Below, piece after piece: positions 9,223 to 17,925 of a stretch of 64,000 nucleotides of DNA. Origin of the DNA: Mesorhizobium comanense (GTDB lineage Bacteria; Pseudomonadota; Alphaproteobacteria; Rhizobiales; Rhizobiaceae); NCBI RefSeq assembly GCF_005503535.1, contig NZ_SCNN01000005.1, positions 1 through 64,000 of the forward strand, read 5' to 3'. The notes under the pieces are model-generated. The model worked only from the letters and a program-made list of their open reading frames with translations. It searched no databases and was not told the origin of the DNA. Position numbers and translations under genes: made by a program. Numbering within the stretch: position 1 is the stretch's first letter; each line of letters starts with the position of its first letter.

Positions 9223-10029
9223 ATGAGCGTAAAGGCGCCTGGGACGGCGGACGAATTCCTGGCCGGGCTGAAAGGGCAGCGCGTGCTGGTGACGGCGGGC
9301 GCCGGCGGCATCGGCTTCGCCATTGCCGACACGCTCTCGCGGCTGGGCGCCCGCGTCGTCGTTTGCGATATTTCCGACGAGGCATTGGCCTTGGCGCCAG
9401 GCAAGATCCCGCTGGTGGCGGCGGTCAAGGCCGATGTCTCGCGCGACGATGACGTCGACCGGCTGTTCGAGACGGTCGAGAAAAAACTCGGCGGTCTCGA
9501 CGCGCTGATCAACAATGCGGGCATCGCCGGGCCGACCGGCGGTGTCGACGAGATCGATCCCGCGGAGTGGCGTCGCTGTCTCGACATCGGCCTCACCGGA
9601 CAGTTCCTGTGCGCGCGTCGGGCTGTGCCGATGATCAAGGCGGCGGGAGGCGGCTCGATCGTGTCGATGTCGTCTGCCGCGGGCCGCCATGGCTATGCCT
9701 ACCGCACGCCCTATTCGGCCGCCAAGTTCGGCGTCATCGGTTTCACGCAGAGCCTGGCCAAGGAGCTTGGGCCGCACGGCATCCGGGTCAACGCCATACT
9801 GCCCGGCATCATCGAGGGGCCCAGGATCGAAGGCGTCATCTCGGCGCGCGCCAAGCAGATCGGGATCAGCCATCAGGAGATGACTGGGCGCTACCTCCAG
9901 AATATCTCGCTGCGCCGCATGACCAGCCCCTATGATGTCGCCTCGATGGTCGCTTTCCTGTTGTCGGACGCCGGCATCAACATTTCCGGCCAGTCGCTGG
10001 GCGTCGACGGCAATGTCGAAACACTTTGA
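9223..10029 (+). CDS. SDR-family NAD(P)-dependent oxidoreductase
   Basis: A 268-residue classical short-chain dehydrogenase. The Rossmann motif TAGAGGIG lies at about residues 24-31, the structural NNAG follows at about 98, and the catalytic Ser (SMSSAAGRHG) and YSAAK (Tyr and Lys) come later. The C-terminal substrate loop is intact (PGIIEGPRIEGVI). It starts 13 bases after the permease stop, with GGGACGGG upstream of the ATG. Within this operon a reasonable role is oxidation of the imported sugar at C1 to the lactone, or of another hydroxyl; that is inferred from its lactonase and dehydrogenase neighbours, not seen. Confidence 0.92.
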   Translation: MSVKAPGTADEFLAGLKGQRVLVTAGAGGIGFAIADTLSRLGARVVVCDISDEALALAPGKIPLVAAVKADVSRDDDVDRLFETVEKKLGGLDALINNAGIAGPTGGVDEIDPAEWRRCLDIGLTGQFLCARRAVPMIKAAGGGSIVSMSSAAGRHGYAYRTPYSAAKFGVIGFTQSLAKELGPHGIRVNAILPGIIEGPRIEGVISARAKQIGISHQEMTGRYLQNISLRRMTSPYDVASMVAFLLSDAGINISGQSLGVDGNVETL

Positions 10030-10041
10030 GGGACATGATCC

Positions 10042-10989
10042 ATGGCACAGGTAGCGGTCGTCGGCAGCGGATTCATCGGACGCGCCTGGGCCATCAGCTT
10101 CGCGCGCGCCGGCCATGATGTGCGCATGTGGGATCAGTCGCCCGCCGCAACGGGCGGCGCGCGGGACTATATAGCTGGCGTGCTCGGCGACCTTGCCGCG
10201 AACGATCTGTTGCGGGGACAGTCCATCGACGCCGTGCTCGGCCGCATTGCCATCGCTGTAGAGCTAGAGGAGGCATTGGCCGATGCGGTGCATGTTCAGG
10301 AAAACACGCCTGAAAACCTCGATGTGAAGCGGGAAGTATTCTCCCTGATCGATAGCCTGGCCGGTCCGCAGACAATCATCGCAAGCTCCACCTCCGCGCT
10401 GTTGCCGTCGAAATTCACCGACCATCTCAAGGGGCGGCACCGCTGCCTGGTCGTCCATCCGATCAACCCGCCCTATCTCATTCCGGCCGCCGAGGTGGTG
10501 CCCGCGCCTTGGACATCGGTCGAGACGGTTGAGAGAACGCGCGCCTTCCTCATCGACGCCGGTCATGCGCCGCTGGTGATGAAGCGCGAGCTCGACGGTT
10601 TCATTATGAACCGGCTGCAGGGAGCACTGCTCGAGGAAGCGTTCCGGCTCGTCGCCGACGGCTATGCCAGCGTCGAGGATGTCGACATCGGCATCCGCGA
10701 CGGCCTGGCGCTGCGCTGGTCTTTCATGGGGCCGTTCGAGACCATCGACCTCAATGCGCCCGGCGGCGTGCGCGACTATGTCGAGCGCTACCAGCGCATC
10801 TATTCCAACATCTTTCCGCAGATGCTGCGCCGCGTCGACTGGGGCGGCGATGTCATGGAAACCGTCGAGGCCGAACGCAGCAGGCGCCTGCCCAGGAAGG
10901 ATCTCGGCGATCGGCAAGTGTGGCGCGACCGCCGGCTGATGGCGCTGGCGGCGCACAAGAAGAAATCGGATCAGGAGTTTGGACAATGA
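10042..10989 (+). CDS. 3-hydroxyacyl-CoA dehydrogenase family protein, L-gulonate 3-dehydrogenase (lambda-crystallin)-like
   Basis: A 315-residue NAD-dependent dehydrogenase. The N-terminal GxGxxG motif (VGSGFIGRAWA) is at residues 7-17. The region HPINPPYLIPAAEVVP, followed by GFIMNRLQGALLEEAFRL and GLALRWSFMGPFETIDLN, matches the layout of lambda-crystallin/L-gulonate 3-dehydrogenase (CRYL1) more closely than fatty-acid FadB enzymes. That family oxidises the C3 hydroxyl of sugar acids or of carnitine to a 3-keto acid. Its stop overlaps the start of the BKACE gene (ATGA), so product handover to the cleavage enzyme is likely. Substrate inferred: a sugar acid. Confidence 0.88.
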   Translation: MAQVAVVGSGFIGRAWAISFARAGHDVRMWDQSPAATGGARDYIAGVLGDLAANDLLRGQSIDAVLGRIAIAVELEEALADAVHVQENTPENLDVKREVFSLIDSLAGPQTIIASSTSALLPSKFTDHLKGRHRCLVVHPINPPYLIPAAEVVPAPWTSVETVERTRAFLIDAGHAPLVMKRELDGFIMNRLQGALLEEAFRLVADGYASVEDVDIGIRDGLALRWSFMGPFETIDLNAPGGVRDYVERYQRIYSNIFPQMLRRVDWGGDVMETVEAERSRRLPRKDLGDRQVWRDRRLMALAAHKKKSDQEFGQ

Positions 10990-11948
10990 CGGAAACCAGC
11001 CGCAAGACCGGCGCTTCGCAGACAAGGGGCAAGGTCATCATCACCTGCGCGGTGACCGGCGCGATCCACACGCCGACCATGTCGCCCTACTTGCCGATCA
11101 CGCCCGACCAGATCGCGTCGGAGGCGATCGCGGCCGCGGAAGCGGGAGCGGCAATCCTGCATCTGCACGCCCGCGACCCGGAAACCGGCAAGCCCGACCA
11201 GACGCCGGAGGCCTTCGCCCGCTTCCTGCCGCGCGTCAAGCAAGGCACCAACGCGGCCATCAACATCACCACCGGTGGCAGCCCCTATATGAAGGTCGAG
11301 GAGCGCGTGCGTCCCGCCGCACAGTTCAAGCCCGAGGTCGCCTCGCTCAACATGGGGTCGATCAATTTCGGGCTCTACCATCTCGCCGACAAATACGAGA
11401 CCTTCAAGTTCGATTGGGAAAAGCCGCATCTGGAAGCCACGCGCGACCTGGTTTTCCGCAACTCGTTCAAGGACATCGAATACATTCTGGCGACCTGCTA
11501 CGACAATGGCACGCGCTTCGAGTTCGAGTGCTACGACATTGCGCACCTCTACAATCTCGCCCATTTCGCGGATCGCGGGCTGGTGAAGCCGCCTTTCTTC
11601 GTGCAGTCGGTGTTCGGCCTGCTCGGCGGCATCGGAACGCATCCTGAAGACGTCGCCCACATGAAGCGCACGGCCGACCGGCTGTTCGGCGACCAGTTCC
11701 GCTGGTCGGTGCTCGGTGCCGGCGCCAGCCAGCTGCGCATCGCCGCGCAATCGGCCGCTCTTGGCGGCAACATAAGGGTCGGGCTGGAAGACAGTCTGTG
11801 GGCGGGCCGGGGCAAGCTCGCCAAATCCAACGCCGAGCAGGTCGTGCTGGCGCGCAAGATCATCGAAGGGCTCGGCATGGAGGTGGCGACGCCGGACGAA
11901 GCGCGCGAAATCCTGTCGCTCAAGGGCGGCGACAAGGTGGCTTTCTAG
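10986..11948 (+). CDS. BKACE-family beta-keto acid cleavage enzyme (DUF849, Kce-like)
   Basis: A 320-residue protein of the family founded by 3-keto-5-aminohexanoate cleavage enzyme. The zinc-site HLHARD (His59, His61) is followed by the standard PETGKPDQTPEAFARFLP segment, INITTGGSP, and SLNMGSINFG. The late Glu ligand sits in VRVGLEDSLW-like context (VGLEDSLWAGRGKLAKSNAEQV). These enzymes condense a beta-keto acid with acetyl-CoA and split it to acetoacetate plus a new CoA ester. The start overlaps the upstream dehydrogenase stop. Known members act on 3-keto-5-aminohexanoate, dehydrocarnitine and other beta-keto acids; a sugar-derived 3-keto acid is suggested here by its neighbours. Confidence 0.92.
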   Translation: MTETSRKTGASQTRGKVIITCAVTGAIHTPTMSPYLPITPDQIASEAIAAAEAGAAILHLHARDPETGKPDQTPEAFARFLPRVKQGTNAAINITTGGSPYMKVEERVRPAAQFKPEVASLNMGSINFGLYHLADKYETFKFDWEKPHLEATRDLVFRNSFKDIEYILATCYDNGTRFEFECYDIAHLYNLAHFADRGLVKPPFFVQSVFGLLGGIGTHPEDVAHMKRTADRLFGDQFRWSVLGAGASQLRIAAQSAALGGNIRVGLEDSLWAGRGKLAKSNAEQVVLARKIIEGLGMEVATPDEAREILSLKGGDKVAF

Positions 11949-11989
11949 GCCCAATCGGCGCAGGCCTGGCAACAAATGAGGAGGACGGA

Positions 11990-12868
11990 ATGAAGATCGA
12001 AGTCGTGGTGGACGTGAAGACGACGCTGGGCGAGGGGCCGCTCTGGGACGTCGAGCAGGAGCGCCTCTACTGGATCGACAGTTTCGACGGGCGCGTGTTC
12101 CGGGCGACCGCCGATGGGCGCGAAATCCGCTCCTGGGACGTGCCGATGAAGATCGGCTCGATGGCGCTGCGCAAGGATGGCAGCGGTGCCGTTGTCTCGC
12201 TGCAGCGCGGCTTCCACCTGCTCGATTTTGCCTCCGGAGAGGTAACGCTGATCCATGATCCGGAGCCGGACAAGCCGGCTAACCGTCTTAACGACGGCAA
12301 GGTCGACCGGCGCGGCCGCTTCTTCGCCGGCTCGATGGACACGATGGAGGAAGGGCCATCGGGCGGGCTTTACCGGCTCGATCCAGACTTTTCCGTCACC
12401 AGGATCGATTCCGGCATCATCTGCTCCAACGGTCCGTGCTGGAGCCCCGACGACCGCACCTTCTACTTCGCGGACACCTGGACCGGAGAAATCTGGGCCT
12501 ACGACTACGACATCGCCACCGGCGCCGCCACCAACCGGCGCACTTTCGTGCGTGTCGACGCCAGCAAGGGCGGGGCAGCGGACGGCTCGACAGTCGATGC
12601 CGAGGGCTATCTGTGGAACGCGCTGGTCTATGACGGAAGGCTGGTGCGCTACGCGCCCGACGGCTCGGTCGACCGCATCATCGACATGCCGGTGAAGAAG
12701 ATCACCAGCGTCATGTTCGGCGGGCCGAAACTGGACACGCTCTACGTCACCTCGATGGCAAAGCCGCCCCTGCCGCGTTTTCCCGGCGATGGTGTTCTGC
12801 GCGGCAGCCTGTTTGCCATATCAGGTCTTGGCGTGACCGGCGTTCCCGAGCCACGGTTTGGCGGGTGA
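11990..12868 (+). CDS. SMP-30/gluconolactonase family lactonase
   Basis: A 292-residue six-bladed propeller. The family opening LGEGPLWD (metal-ligand Glu), NRLNDGKVDRRGRFFAGSM (Asn and Asp ligands) and ICSNGPCWSPDDRTFYFADTW are all present, as is the late Asp in the GGAADGSTVDAEGYLWNAL segment. A strong GAGGAGG ribosome site precedes the ATG. It is the last gene of the operon, 41 bases after the BKACE gene. It probably hydrolyses an aldonolactone made by the SDR enzyme to the open sugar acid. Confidence 0.93.
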   Translation: MKIEVVVDVKTTLGEGPLWDVEQERLYWIDSFDGRVFRATADGREIRSWDVPMKIGSMALRKDGSGAVVSLQRGFHLLDFASGEVTLIHDPEPDKPANRLNDGKVDRRGRFFAGSMDTMEEGPSGGLYRLDPDFSVTRIDSGIICSNGPCWSPDDRTFYFADTWTGEIWAYDYDIATGAATNRRTFVRVDASKGGAADGSTVDAEGYLWNALVYDGRLVRYAPDGSVDRIIDMPVKKITSVMFGGPKLDTLYVTSMAKPPLPRFPGDGVLRGSLFAISGLGVTGVPEPRFGG

Positions 12869-12878
12869 GGGCGGACCC

Positions 12879-12903
12879 TTCGAACCCGCCCAGCAGGTTC
12901 GAA
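12879..12903. terminator. Possible bidirectional terminator between the lactonase gene and radC
   Basis: Perfect 8-bp inverted repeat TTCGAACC / GGTTCGAA with a 9-base loop between the two convergent genes. There is no T run on either side, so intrinsic termination is uncertain. Confidence 0.35.
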
Positions 12904-12920
12904 ACGGATGCGGCCCCGCC

Positions 12921-13667
12921 TCAGATCAGCAACAGGCCCTTCATGCTGGCATAGCCTTTGCGCCCGATGATGATGTGATCATGCACGGCAATGCCCAGCC
13001 GCTTGCCCGCCTCGATGATCTCCTTGGTCATCTCGATATCGGCGCGCGAGGGCGTCGGATCGCCTGAGGGATGATTGTGCACCAGGATGATCGCGGTCGC
13101 CGATAGTTCGAGAGCCCGCTTGACCACTTCCCGGGGGTAGACGGGCGTGTGGTCGACCGTGCCCGTCTGCTGGACCTCGTCGGCGATGAGGGCGTTCTTC
13201 TTGTCCAGGAACAGGATGCGGAACTGCTCGCGGGCCTCGAAAGCCATCGCGCTGCGGCAATAGGCGAGCAGCTGCGTCCAGGACGAAAGCACCTCGCGGC
13301 CCTGAACCTCGCCGCGAGCCATCCGCTGTGCGGTCGCCGCGACGACCTTCAGGTCGAGCGCCACCGTCGGGCCGATTCCCTTGACCTCCTGCAGCAGGCC
13401 GACCGGCGCGCCAAGCACTTCGGCGAAGGTGCCGAAGCGCGCCAGCAAGGCCTTGGCCACGGGCTTGGTGTCGGCGCGCGGGATCAGCCGGAAGAGCAGG
13501 AGTTCCAGAAGCTCGTAGTCGGGGAAAGCGTCAGCTCCCGCTGAAGCAAAGCGTTCGCGCAGGCGGTCGCGGTGGCCGAGATAATGCGGCTTGTCCTTCA
13601 ATGGGCCGGCCTTCGCCCGCGGCTGAACCGGCATTTCGGAAAAGAAACTCCGCTCGTCGTCGCTCAT
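12921..13667 (-). CDS. radC: RadC/JAB-domain DNA repair-family protein
   Basis: A 248-residue protein with an N-terminal helix-hairpin-helix region ([26 protein letters not shown]) and a C-terminal JAB/MPN+ domain carrying [14 protein letters not shown], the complete HxHx7SxxD zinc motif. The frame is open far upstream (to 13982), but the sequence before MSDDERSFF is not protein-like, so the start is placed at 13667. The family was linked to DNA repair historically, but its biochemical role remains unclear. It converges with the sugar operon. Confidence 0.92.
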   Translation of the reverse strand: MSDDERSFFSEMPVQPRAKAGPLKDKPHYLGHRDRLRERFASAGADAFPDYELLELLLFRLIPRADTKPVAKALLARFGTFAEVLGAPVGLLQEVKGIGPTVALDLKVVAATAQRMARGEVQGREVLSSWTQLLAYCRSAMAFEAREQFRILFLDKKNALIADEVQQTGTVDHTPVYPREVVKRALELSATAIILVHNHPSGDPTPSRADIEMTKEIIEAGKRLGIAVHDHIIIGRKGYASMKGLLLI

Positions 13668-13860
13668 CTGCCTCTTGCCGCCCGCCCTTCGCCAGGCGCA
13701 GACACTAGAGCGACAAAGAGAGACGGTCGAGACCCCTTTGACGAGGGAGTAAGATGGGGTGACGCCGGTTGCATTGGCGAGGAATCGAACAGGTTGATAC
13801 TTGGCGGCCAATGTTCTCCAATCCAGAGTTTCTCCAAATGCCTGGAGTTTCGCGGATACC

Positions 13861-15042
13861 ATGCCAACGTCGCATCCTGTCGTCACTTTCGCTCTGCTCA
13901 TCGTTTGTGCGACCCTCTCGCTGGCTGGGACCGATCTCATCTTGCCGGCTGTGCCCCAATTGCCGGGCATCTTCGCCACCAACGAGGCGACGGCGCAGTT
14001 GGTGCTCGCCGCCTATGTCGGCGGCAGTGGAGTTGGCCTGCTCCTGTTCGGACGGCTGGCCGACCGGTTCAGGCGCGTGACCTTGCTTGCGTCGTCGCTG
14101 GCGGCGTTCGCGATTGCTTCCATGGGCTGCGCCTTTTCGCCTGCCATCGGCGTGCTTATCGTGTTGCGGTTTGTGCAAGGCGCCGCGTCCGCGGCAGCTC
14201 CGGTGTTTGGTCCCGGCATCATCCGGCAGTTGTTCGGCGACAAGGCCGGTGTGCGCGCGATCGGATTTCTCGGCAGCGTCGAGTCGCTGGTGCCTGCGCT
14301 GGCGCCCATCCTGGGCGCAGTCCTGCTTGCCCATTTCGGATGGCAGTCTTCCTTCGCGCTGCTCTGCGCGCTGGCTTCGATCGCCGCCATTCTCATCCTG
14401 GTGCTCGGGCTGCCGCGTGAGGAGCCGGGTTCCGGTGCTGGCGGCAGCTACGCGCAGTTGCTGGGCGACCGCGTCTTCATGCGCTATGCGCTAAGTCAGG
14501 CCATGACGCTCGGCGGCCTCATCACCTTTGTGTTCGGCGCCCCGACCATCATCGTCGATACGATGGGCGGCACACTTACGGACTTCGTCATCATGCAGGT
14601 GATCAACGTTGCCGCATTCATCGTGGCGGCCAATTCCACGGCGCGGATCGCCGAACGCTTCGGTACCGAGAACATCATCCTGCTGGGCACGGCGATGGCG
14701 GCCGCCAGCGCGCTCGCCCTGCTCGGCTACGGCCTGGCTGGCGGCGCCGACAGCATGCTGCTGCCGGTGCTGCTCCTACCCATGACGGTCGGCCTGGGGC
14801 TGCGAGGCCCGCTTGGCTTCTATCGGGGGGTCGTGGCCTCCGGCAGCAACAATGCCCGGGGATCGGCGCTAATCGTGTTCTTCATCTTCATGATGACCAC
14901 GCTGGGTACGGTCGCCGCGGCGCCGATGATCACCAAGGGATTGCCGGCGCTCGCGCTTGTGGTGAGCGCCATCCACCTTTTGTCGGTGGCGTTGCTGCTG
15001 TTGCTCCCCAAAATGCGGGAGGAGCCCATGGACGGGCGGTAG
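13861..15042 (+). CDS. MFS drug-resistance-type transporter (Bcr/CflA-like)
   Basis: A 393-residue integral membrane protein with about 12 hydrophobic segments. The first helix contains the [12 protein letters not shown] pattern, typical of Bcr/CflA/DHA1 exporters (family consensus D.YLPA.P.). The loop 2-3 motif A appears as [13 protein letters not shown], and helix 5 has the antiporter-like [21 protein letters not shown] 60 bases upstream is in frame, but ATG 13861 begins at the usual distance from helix 1. Likely a proton-coupled efflux pump with unknown substrate. It stands alone between radC and map. Confidence 0.88.
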   Translation: MPTSHPVVTFALLIVCATLSLAGTDLILPAVPQLPGIFATNEATAQLVLAAYVGGSGVGLLLFGRLADRFRRVTLLASSLAAFAIASMGCAFSPAIGVLIVLRFVQGAASAAAPVFGPGIIRQLFGDKAGVRAIGFLGSVESLVPALAPILGAVLLAHFGWQSSFALLCALASIAAILILVLGLPREEPGSGAGGSYAQLLGDRVFMRYALSQAMTLGGLITFVFGAPTIIVDTMGGTLTDFVIMQVINVAAFIVAANSTARIAERFGTENIILLGTAMAAASALALLGYGLAGGADSMLLPVLLLPMTVGLGLRGPLGFYRGVVASGSNNARGSALIVFFIFMMTTLGTVAAAPMITKGLPALALVVSAIHLLSVALLLLLPKMREEPMDGR

Positions 15043-15067
15043 CGGCCGTCCTGCGGCGTGCCAGAAA

Positions 15068-15895
15068 CTAGGCGGGCAGGCCGGGGCGGTCGAGCTTCTT
15101 CGGCGACAGGGTGAAGATCTCGCATCCCGCGTCGGTTACGCCGACGGTGTGCTCGTACTGCGCCGACAGCGAGCGGTCACGGGTTACGGCGGTCCAGCCA
15201 TCCGACAGGACCTTCACGTGCGGCCGGCCGAGATTGATCATCGGCTCGATGGTGAAGATCATGCCCGGCCGCATTTCCACGCCTTCATTGGCGTTGCCGT
15301 AGTGAAGGATGTTGGGCGCGTCGTGGAAGAGCTGGCCGACGCCATGGCCGCAGAAATCGCGCACCACCGAGCAGCGCTCCGCCTCGGCATAAGTCTGGAT
15401 GGCCGCGCCGATGGCGCCGGTGCGGGCACCCGGCCTGACAGCGGCGATGCCGCGCATCAAGCACTCATGCGTGACCTCGAGCAGGCGCTCCGCCGCCCGC
15501 TTGATGGTGCCGACGGGATACATGCGCGAGGAATCGCCGTGCCAGCCGTCGAGGATGAAGGTGACGTCGATGTTGACGATGTCGCCATCCTTCAGCGGCT
15601 TGTTGTCGGGAATGCCGTGACACACGACATGGTTGATCGATGTGCAGGACGACTTCGTGTAGCCGCGATAGTTGAGCGTCGCCGGCAACGCGCCGTGATC
15701 CATGCCGAATTCGAAGACGAAGCGGTCGATCGTGTCGGTGGTGACGCCGGGGGCGACCATCGGCACCAACTCGTCCAGGCAGCGCGCGGTCAGGTCGCAT
15801 GCCTTGCGCATGCCGGCAAAGCCTTCCTCGCCATAGAGGCGGATCTGACCGGTGTTTCTGAGGGGAGCCGTCGCGGCGTCTAGATAGGTGACCAT
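15068..15895 (-). CDS. map: Type I methionine aminopeptidase
   Basis: A 275-residue peptidase that removes the initiator methionine. The five metal ligands are visible in order: Asp in VNIDVTFILDG, Asp in GDSSRMYPVG, His in GHGVGQLFHDAPNILHYGN, Glu in FTIEPMINLG and Glu in YEHTVGVTDAG. CTSINHVVCHGIPD is the conserved substrate region. The frame is open 75 bases upstream; MVTYLDAATAPLRNTG is the preferred start from family length. Confidence 0.95.
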   Translation of the reverse strand: MVTYLDAATAPLRNTGQIRLYGEEGFAGMRKACDLTARCLDELVPMVAPGVTTDTIDRFVFEFGMDHGALPATLNYRGYTKSSCTSINHVVCHGIPDNKPLKDGDIVNIDVTFILDGWHGDSSRMYPVGTIKRAAERLLEVTHECLMRGIAAVRPGARTGAIGAAIQTYAEAERCSVVRDFCGHGVGQLFHDAPNILHYGNANEGVEMRPGMIFTIEPMINLGRPHVKVLSDGWTAVTRDRSLSAQYEHTVGVTDAGCEIFTLSPKKLDRPGLPA

Positions 15896-16084
15896 TTTGT
15901 CCGTGTGGAAGTGAAGCGATGCAAGCATGCGGATGTCGTCAGATTTGGCACTTGGGGGCGAAAGGTTCAAGAAAGAACTGTCCGATCTGGCTCAAGCCGG
16001 CGAGATATTCCCATTCCGAGGGCGATTTTCGCCGGTTTTGGATGGTTTGCTTTCCTTTCCGGCCACCATGCGTTAGGTCGGGTG

Positions 16085-16507
16085 ATGTTCTGGAGATCGC
16101 GCCCGCACCCCACGGTCCAGCGCGTCGGATCGCTTGAAGCGCGGCTGACGGCCGCCTGCTCGTGCCTGATGGGCATGGTGCTGCTGGCAATGCTGTGTCT
16201 TGGCCGGCCGGACGTGCCGACCTTCGCGGATCCCGCGCAAAGCGGCGCCAGCGTCGGCGTGGAGCGGTCGGGCGAAGTCGCGGCGCTGCTGCGGGTCACC
16301 AACAAGGCTCAGGCGCTCGAGGCTCGCGCCGCGCGGCCGATGCTGGCCAAGTTCGCCGGCGGCCATCCGGCCCTGCCGGTCGAGCAAGCTGATTTCTTCT
16401 GGTTCGTTCCATCATCGCCGGTGGCGTTCGTTGCCGGCCATCGCGCGATCCGCGCTCCGGACACGGGCGCGAACCAGCCACGTGCGCCGCCGTCCTCGCC
16501 GGCTTGA
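16085..16507 (+). CDS. Hypothetical single-span membrane or exported protein
   Basis: A 140-residue open frame with a plausible start at MFWRSRPHPTVQRVG, followed by a hydrophobic segment (LTAACSCLMGMVLLAMLCL, about residues 20-38) and a low-complexity, proline/alanine-rich C-terminus. I do not recognise the family. A longer in-frame version reaches back to 15905, but its first part is not protein-like. Genuine coding status is likely but unproven; another frame over 16200-16937 is also open. Confidence 0.45.
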   Translation: MFWRSRPHPTVQRVGSLEARLTAACSCLMGMVLLAMLCLGRPDVPTFADPAQSGASVGVERSGEVAALLRVTNKAQALEARAARPMLAKFAGGHPALPVEQADFFWFVPSSPVAFVAGHRAIRAPDTGANQPRAPPSSPA

Positions 16508-16618
16508 GCGGCTCAAGACCGCGCATTTCACCATCATACCCATGCATTCGCGTCGCACCCTTGCGGCGGCTTTCCGCCGCGCATTGGCGGCTTGGCGCGT
16601 CATTTTCGGATTATTGCA

Positions 16619-16855
16619 ATGCAACGTATCAAAACACTCAAAAGCCTGTCGCGTGCGGCCTCGGCCGCCTCGTTTCTCTCCATCAAGGCGATCATCTGCA
16701 TCGGAACTGTCTACTGGGCGGTCGCGGAGTCACTCTATCTGTCCGGTACCGGAGCGCTGGTCCTTGGCGTCCTGTTCGCGTTGCCGACAGCCTATGTCCT
16801 GCTCGTCGTGGTGCGCATGGCTTTCGACGCGGAGACTGACCCGGCCAACCAATAG
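16619..16855 (+). CDS. Small two-helix membrane protein
   Basis: A 78-residue protein with two hydrophobic helices: residues about 18-35 (LSIKAIICIGTVYWAVAES) and 41-65 (GALVLGVLFALPTAYVLLVVVRM). The N-terminus is basic (MQRIKTLKSLSRAAS) and the C-terminus acidic (FDAETDPANQ), an in-out-in topology. No family recognised. Confidence 0.55.
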   Translation: MQRIKTLKSLSRAASAASFLSIKAIICIGTVYWAVAESLYLSGTGALVLGVLFALPTAYVLLVVVRMAFDAETDPANQ

Positions 16856-17024
16856 TGAGCAGCACACGATGGAAAATCTGCCGGACTGCTTGGCGCCGGC
16901 AGGTTTCCTTGTTCAAGGGGTGATGGTTCCGCAGTGACGACACATTTCCTTGGCACAAACGATCCAAAGCAACTTTTGACAACGAACGGCGTTGCTTGGG
17001 CGACGCTGGTTCGGGAGATGTCGG

Positions 17025-17321
17025 ATGGACAGATTGCAATTCGAAGTGCCGGTACGCATCGCGCCGGGCGCCGGCTTGCCCGTGGAAGAAATCTACAGCG
17101 TCGAGCAGGCGCTCGATTTTCTCCAGGACTGGTCGGCGCGCCGGCAGGGACCGGTATACCAGAAGGCGTTCAACGCCTGCTTCGGCGCCACGGTCGACGT
17201 GGTCAAGACGGAAGATGCCTGCCGGGCATTCATGGCATTCTGCCGTGTCGCTGGGTTGATGGCCGACGATATGATGGCGCCGCGCAAGCGTGGCGGAGAG
17301 GCAAGGGCACTGCAAGCCTGA
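17025..17321 (+). CDS. DUF982 domain-containing protein
   Basis: A 98-residue protein with the layout of the DUF982 family, which is expanded in Rhizobiales: FEVPVRI near the N-terminus, IYSVEQALDFLQDWSARRQGP, then an alanine/cysteine segment (AFNACFGATVDV) and a helical end (DACRAFMAFCRVAGLM). Family function is unknown. The frame is open 33 bases upstream; MDRLQFEVPV is the expected start. It sits among other small lineage-type genes just ahead of the giant autotransporter. Confidence 0.8.
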   Translation: MDRLQFEVPVRIAPGAGLPVEEIYSVEQALDFLQDWSARRQGPVYQKAFNACFGATVDVVKTEDACRAFMAFCRVAGLMADDMMAPRKRGGEARALQA

Positions 17322-17485
17322 GGATTGCATCACCTTTCCCGATCAATCGATCCGGCGTCCACCCAGCAATCTGGTGTGCGATAGCGCATCGATCCCGGCG
17401 TTAAGCTTCCGTTTCCACCTTCGCCGCTACGCCATTGCTTGTTGGGCAATGGTTGATTCGTTGCGTCAGGTTCAGGGTTTGGAAG

Positions 17486-17749
17486 ATGTCCCCAGAAAAA
17501 GTCCGTGCGTTCCCGATCGACCGTCAGTTATTCTTGGTCAGGGAAGTTGCTGCCAAGCTCGGCAACCTGCACGGCGAGTCCGCCACCTCGTTCTGGAAGG
17601 CCAAAGCGGCGGAGTTGCTCGATGCCGTAGTAGGATCGGGCAAGGATAGAGCATCAGCAAGCGATGAAGTACGCAGGTTTTTCCTGGCCGTGCAAAGAGA
17701 ATTGTTGACCGAAATTCTCATTGAGCCGGTGCCAGTTCTTTCTGCTTGA
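17486..17749 (+). CDS. Small protein resembling DUF6074
   Basis: An 87-residue protein: MSPEKVRAFPIDRQLFLVREVA, then SATSFWKAKAAELLDAVVGSG and a terminal VRRFFLAVQRELLTEI. The FP..R....V..VA, W...L and F..AVQ.EL pattern is the one I associate with DUF6074 proteins of Rhizobiales. Function unknown. The ATG follows GGAAG. The call is by pattern, without a search. Confidence 0.65.
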   Translation: MSPEKVRAFPIDRQLFLVREVAAKLGNLHGESATSFWKAKAAELLDAVVGSGKDRASASDEVRRFFLAVQRELLTEILIEPVPVLSA

Positions 17750-17884
17750 AGCAGGCTTTGCTCTATACTTTACACTGGTTTACTCCAATAGTGCGTAAGC
17801 TAGGCGCGATTGCTGGAATTTTTGTGTCGGCAGCGCAACATCTTTCCTAAATTACATCACCTCAATTCTCGGGAGTGCCCTCTC

Positions 17885-17913
17885 GCTAATGCAATCTGAT
17901 AGGTTGCATTAGC
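17885..17913 (+). promoter_or_regulatory. 5' leader hairpin next to the autotransporter ribosome site
   Basis: Perfect 10-bp stem GCTAATGCAA / TTGCATTAGC with a 9-base loop. It ends immediately before AAGGGA (17914-17919), which lies 6 bases from the GTG at 17926. It may affect translation or mRNA stability, or be a dyad operator; there is no T run for termination. Confidence 0.5.
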
Positions 17914-17925
17914 AAGGGATGATTC

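Noticed and set aside
6956..9226. 756-codon frame overlapping the permease in another register
   Set aside because: Arginine-rich out-of-frame reading of the permease; no independent start or motif.
7413..9638. 741-codon antisense frame over the permease and SDR genes
   Set aside because: Shadow of well-supported genes; composition rich in Asp/His/Arg with no family motif.
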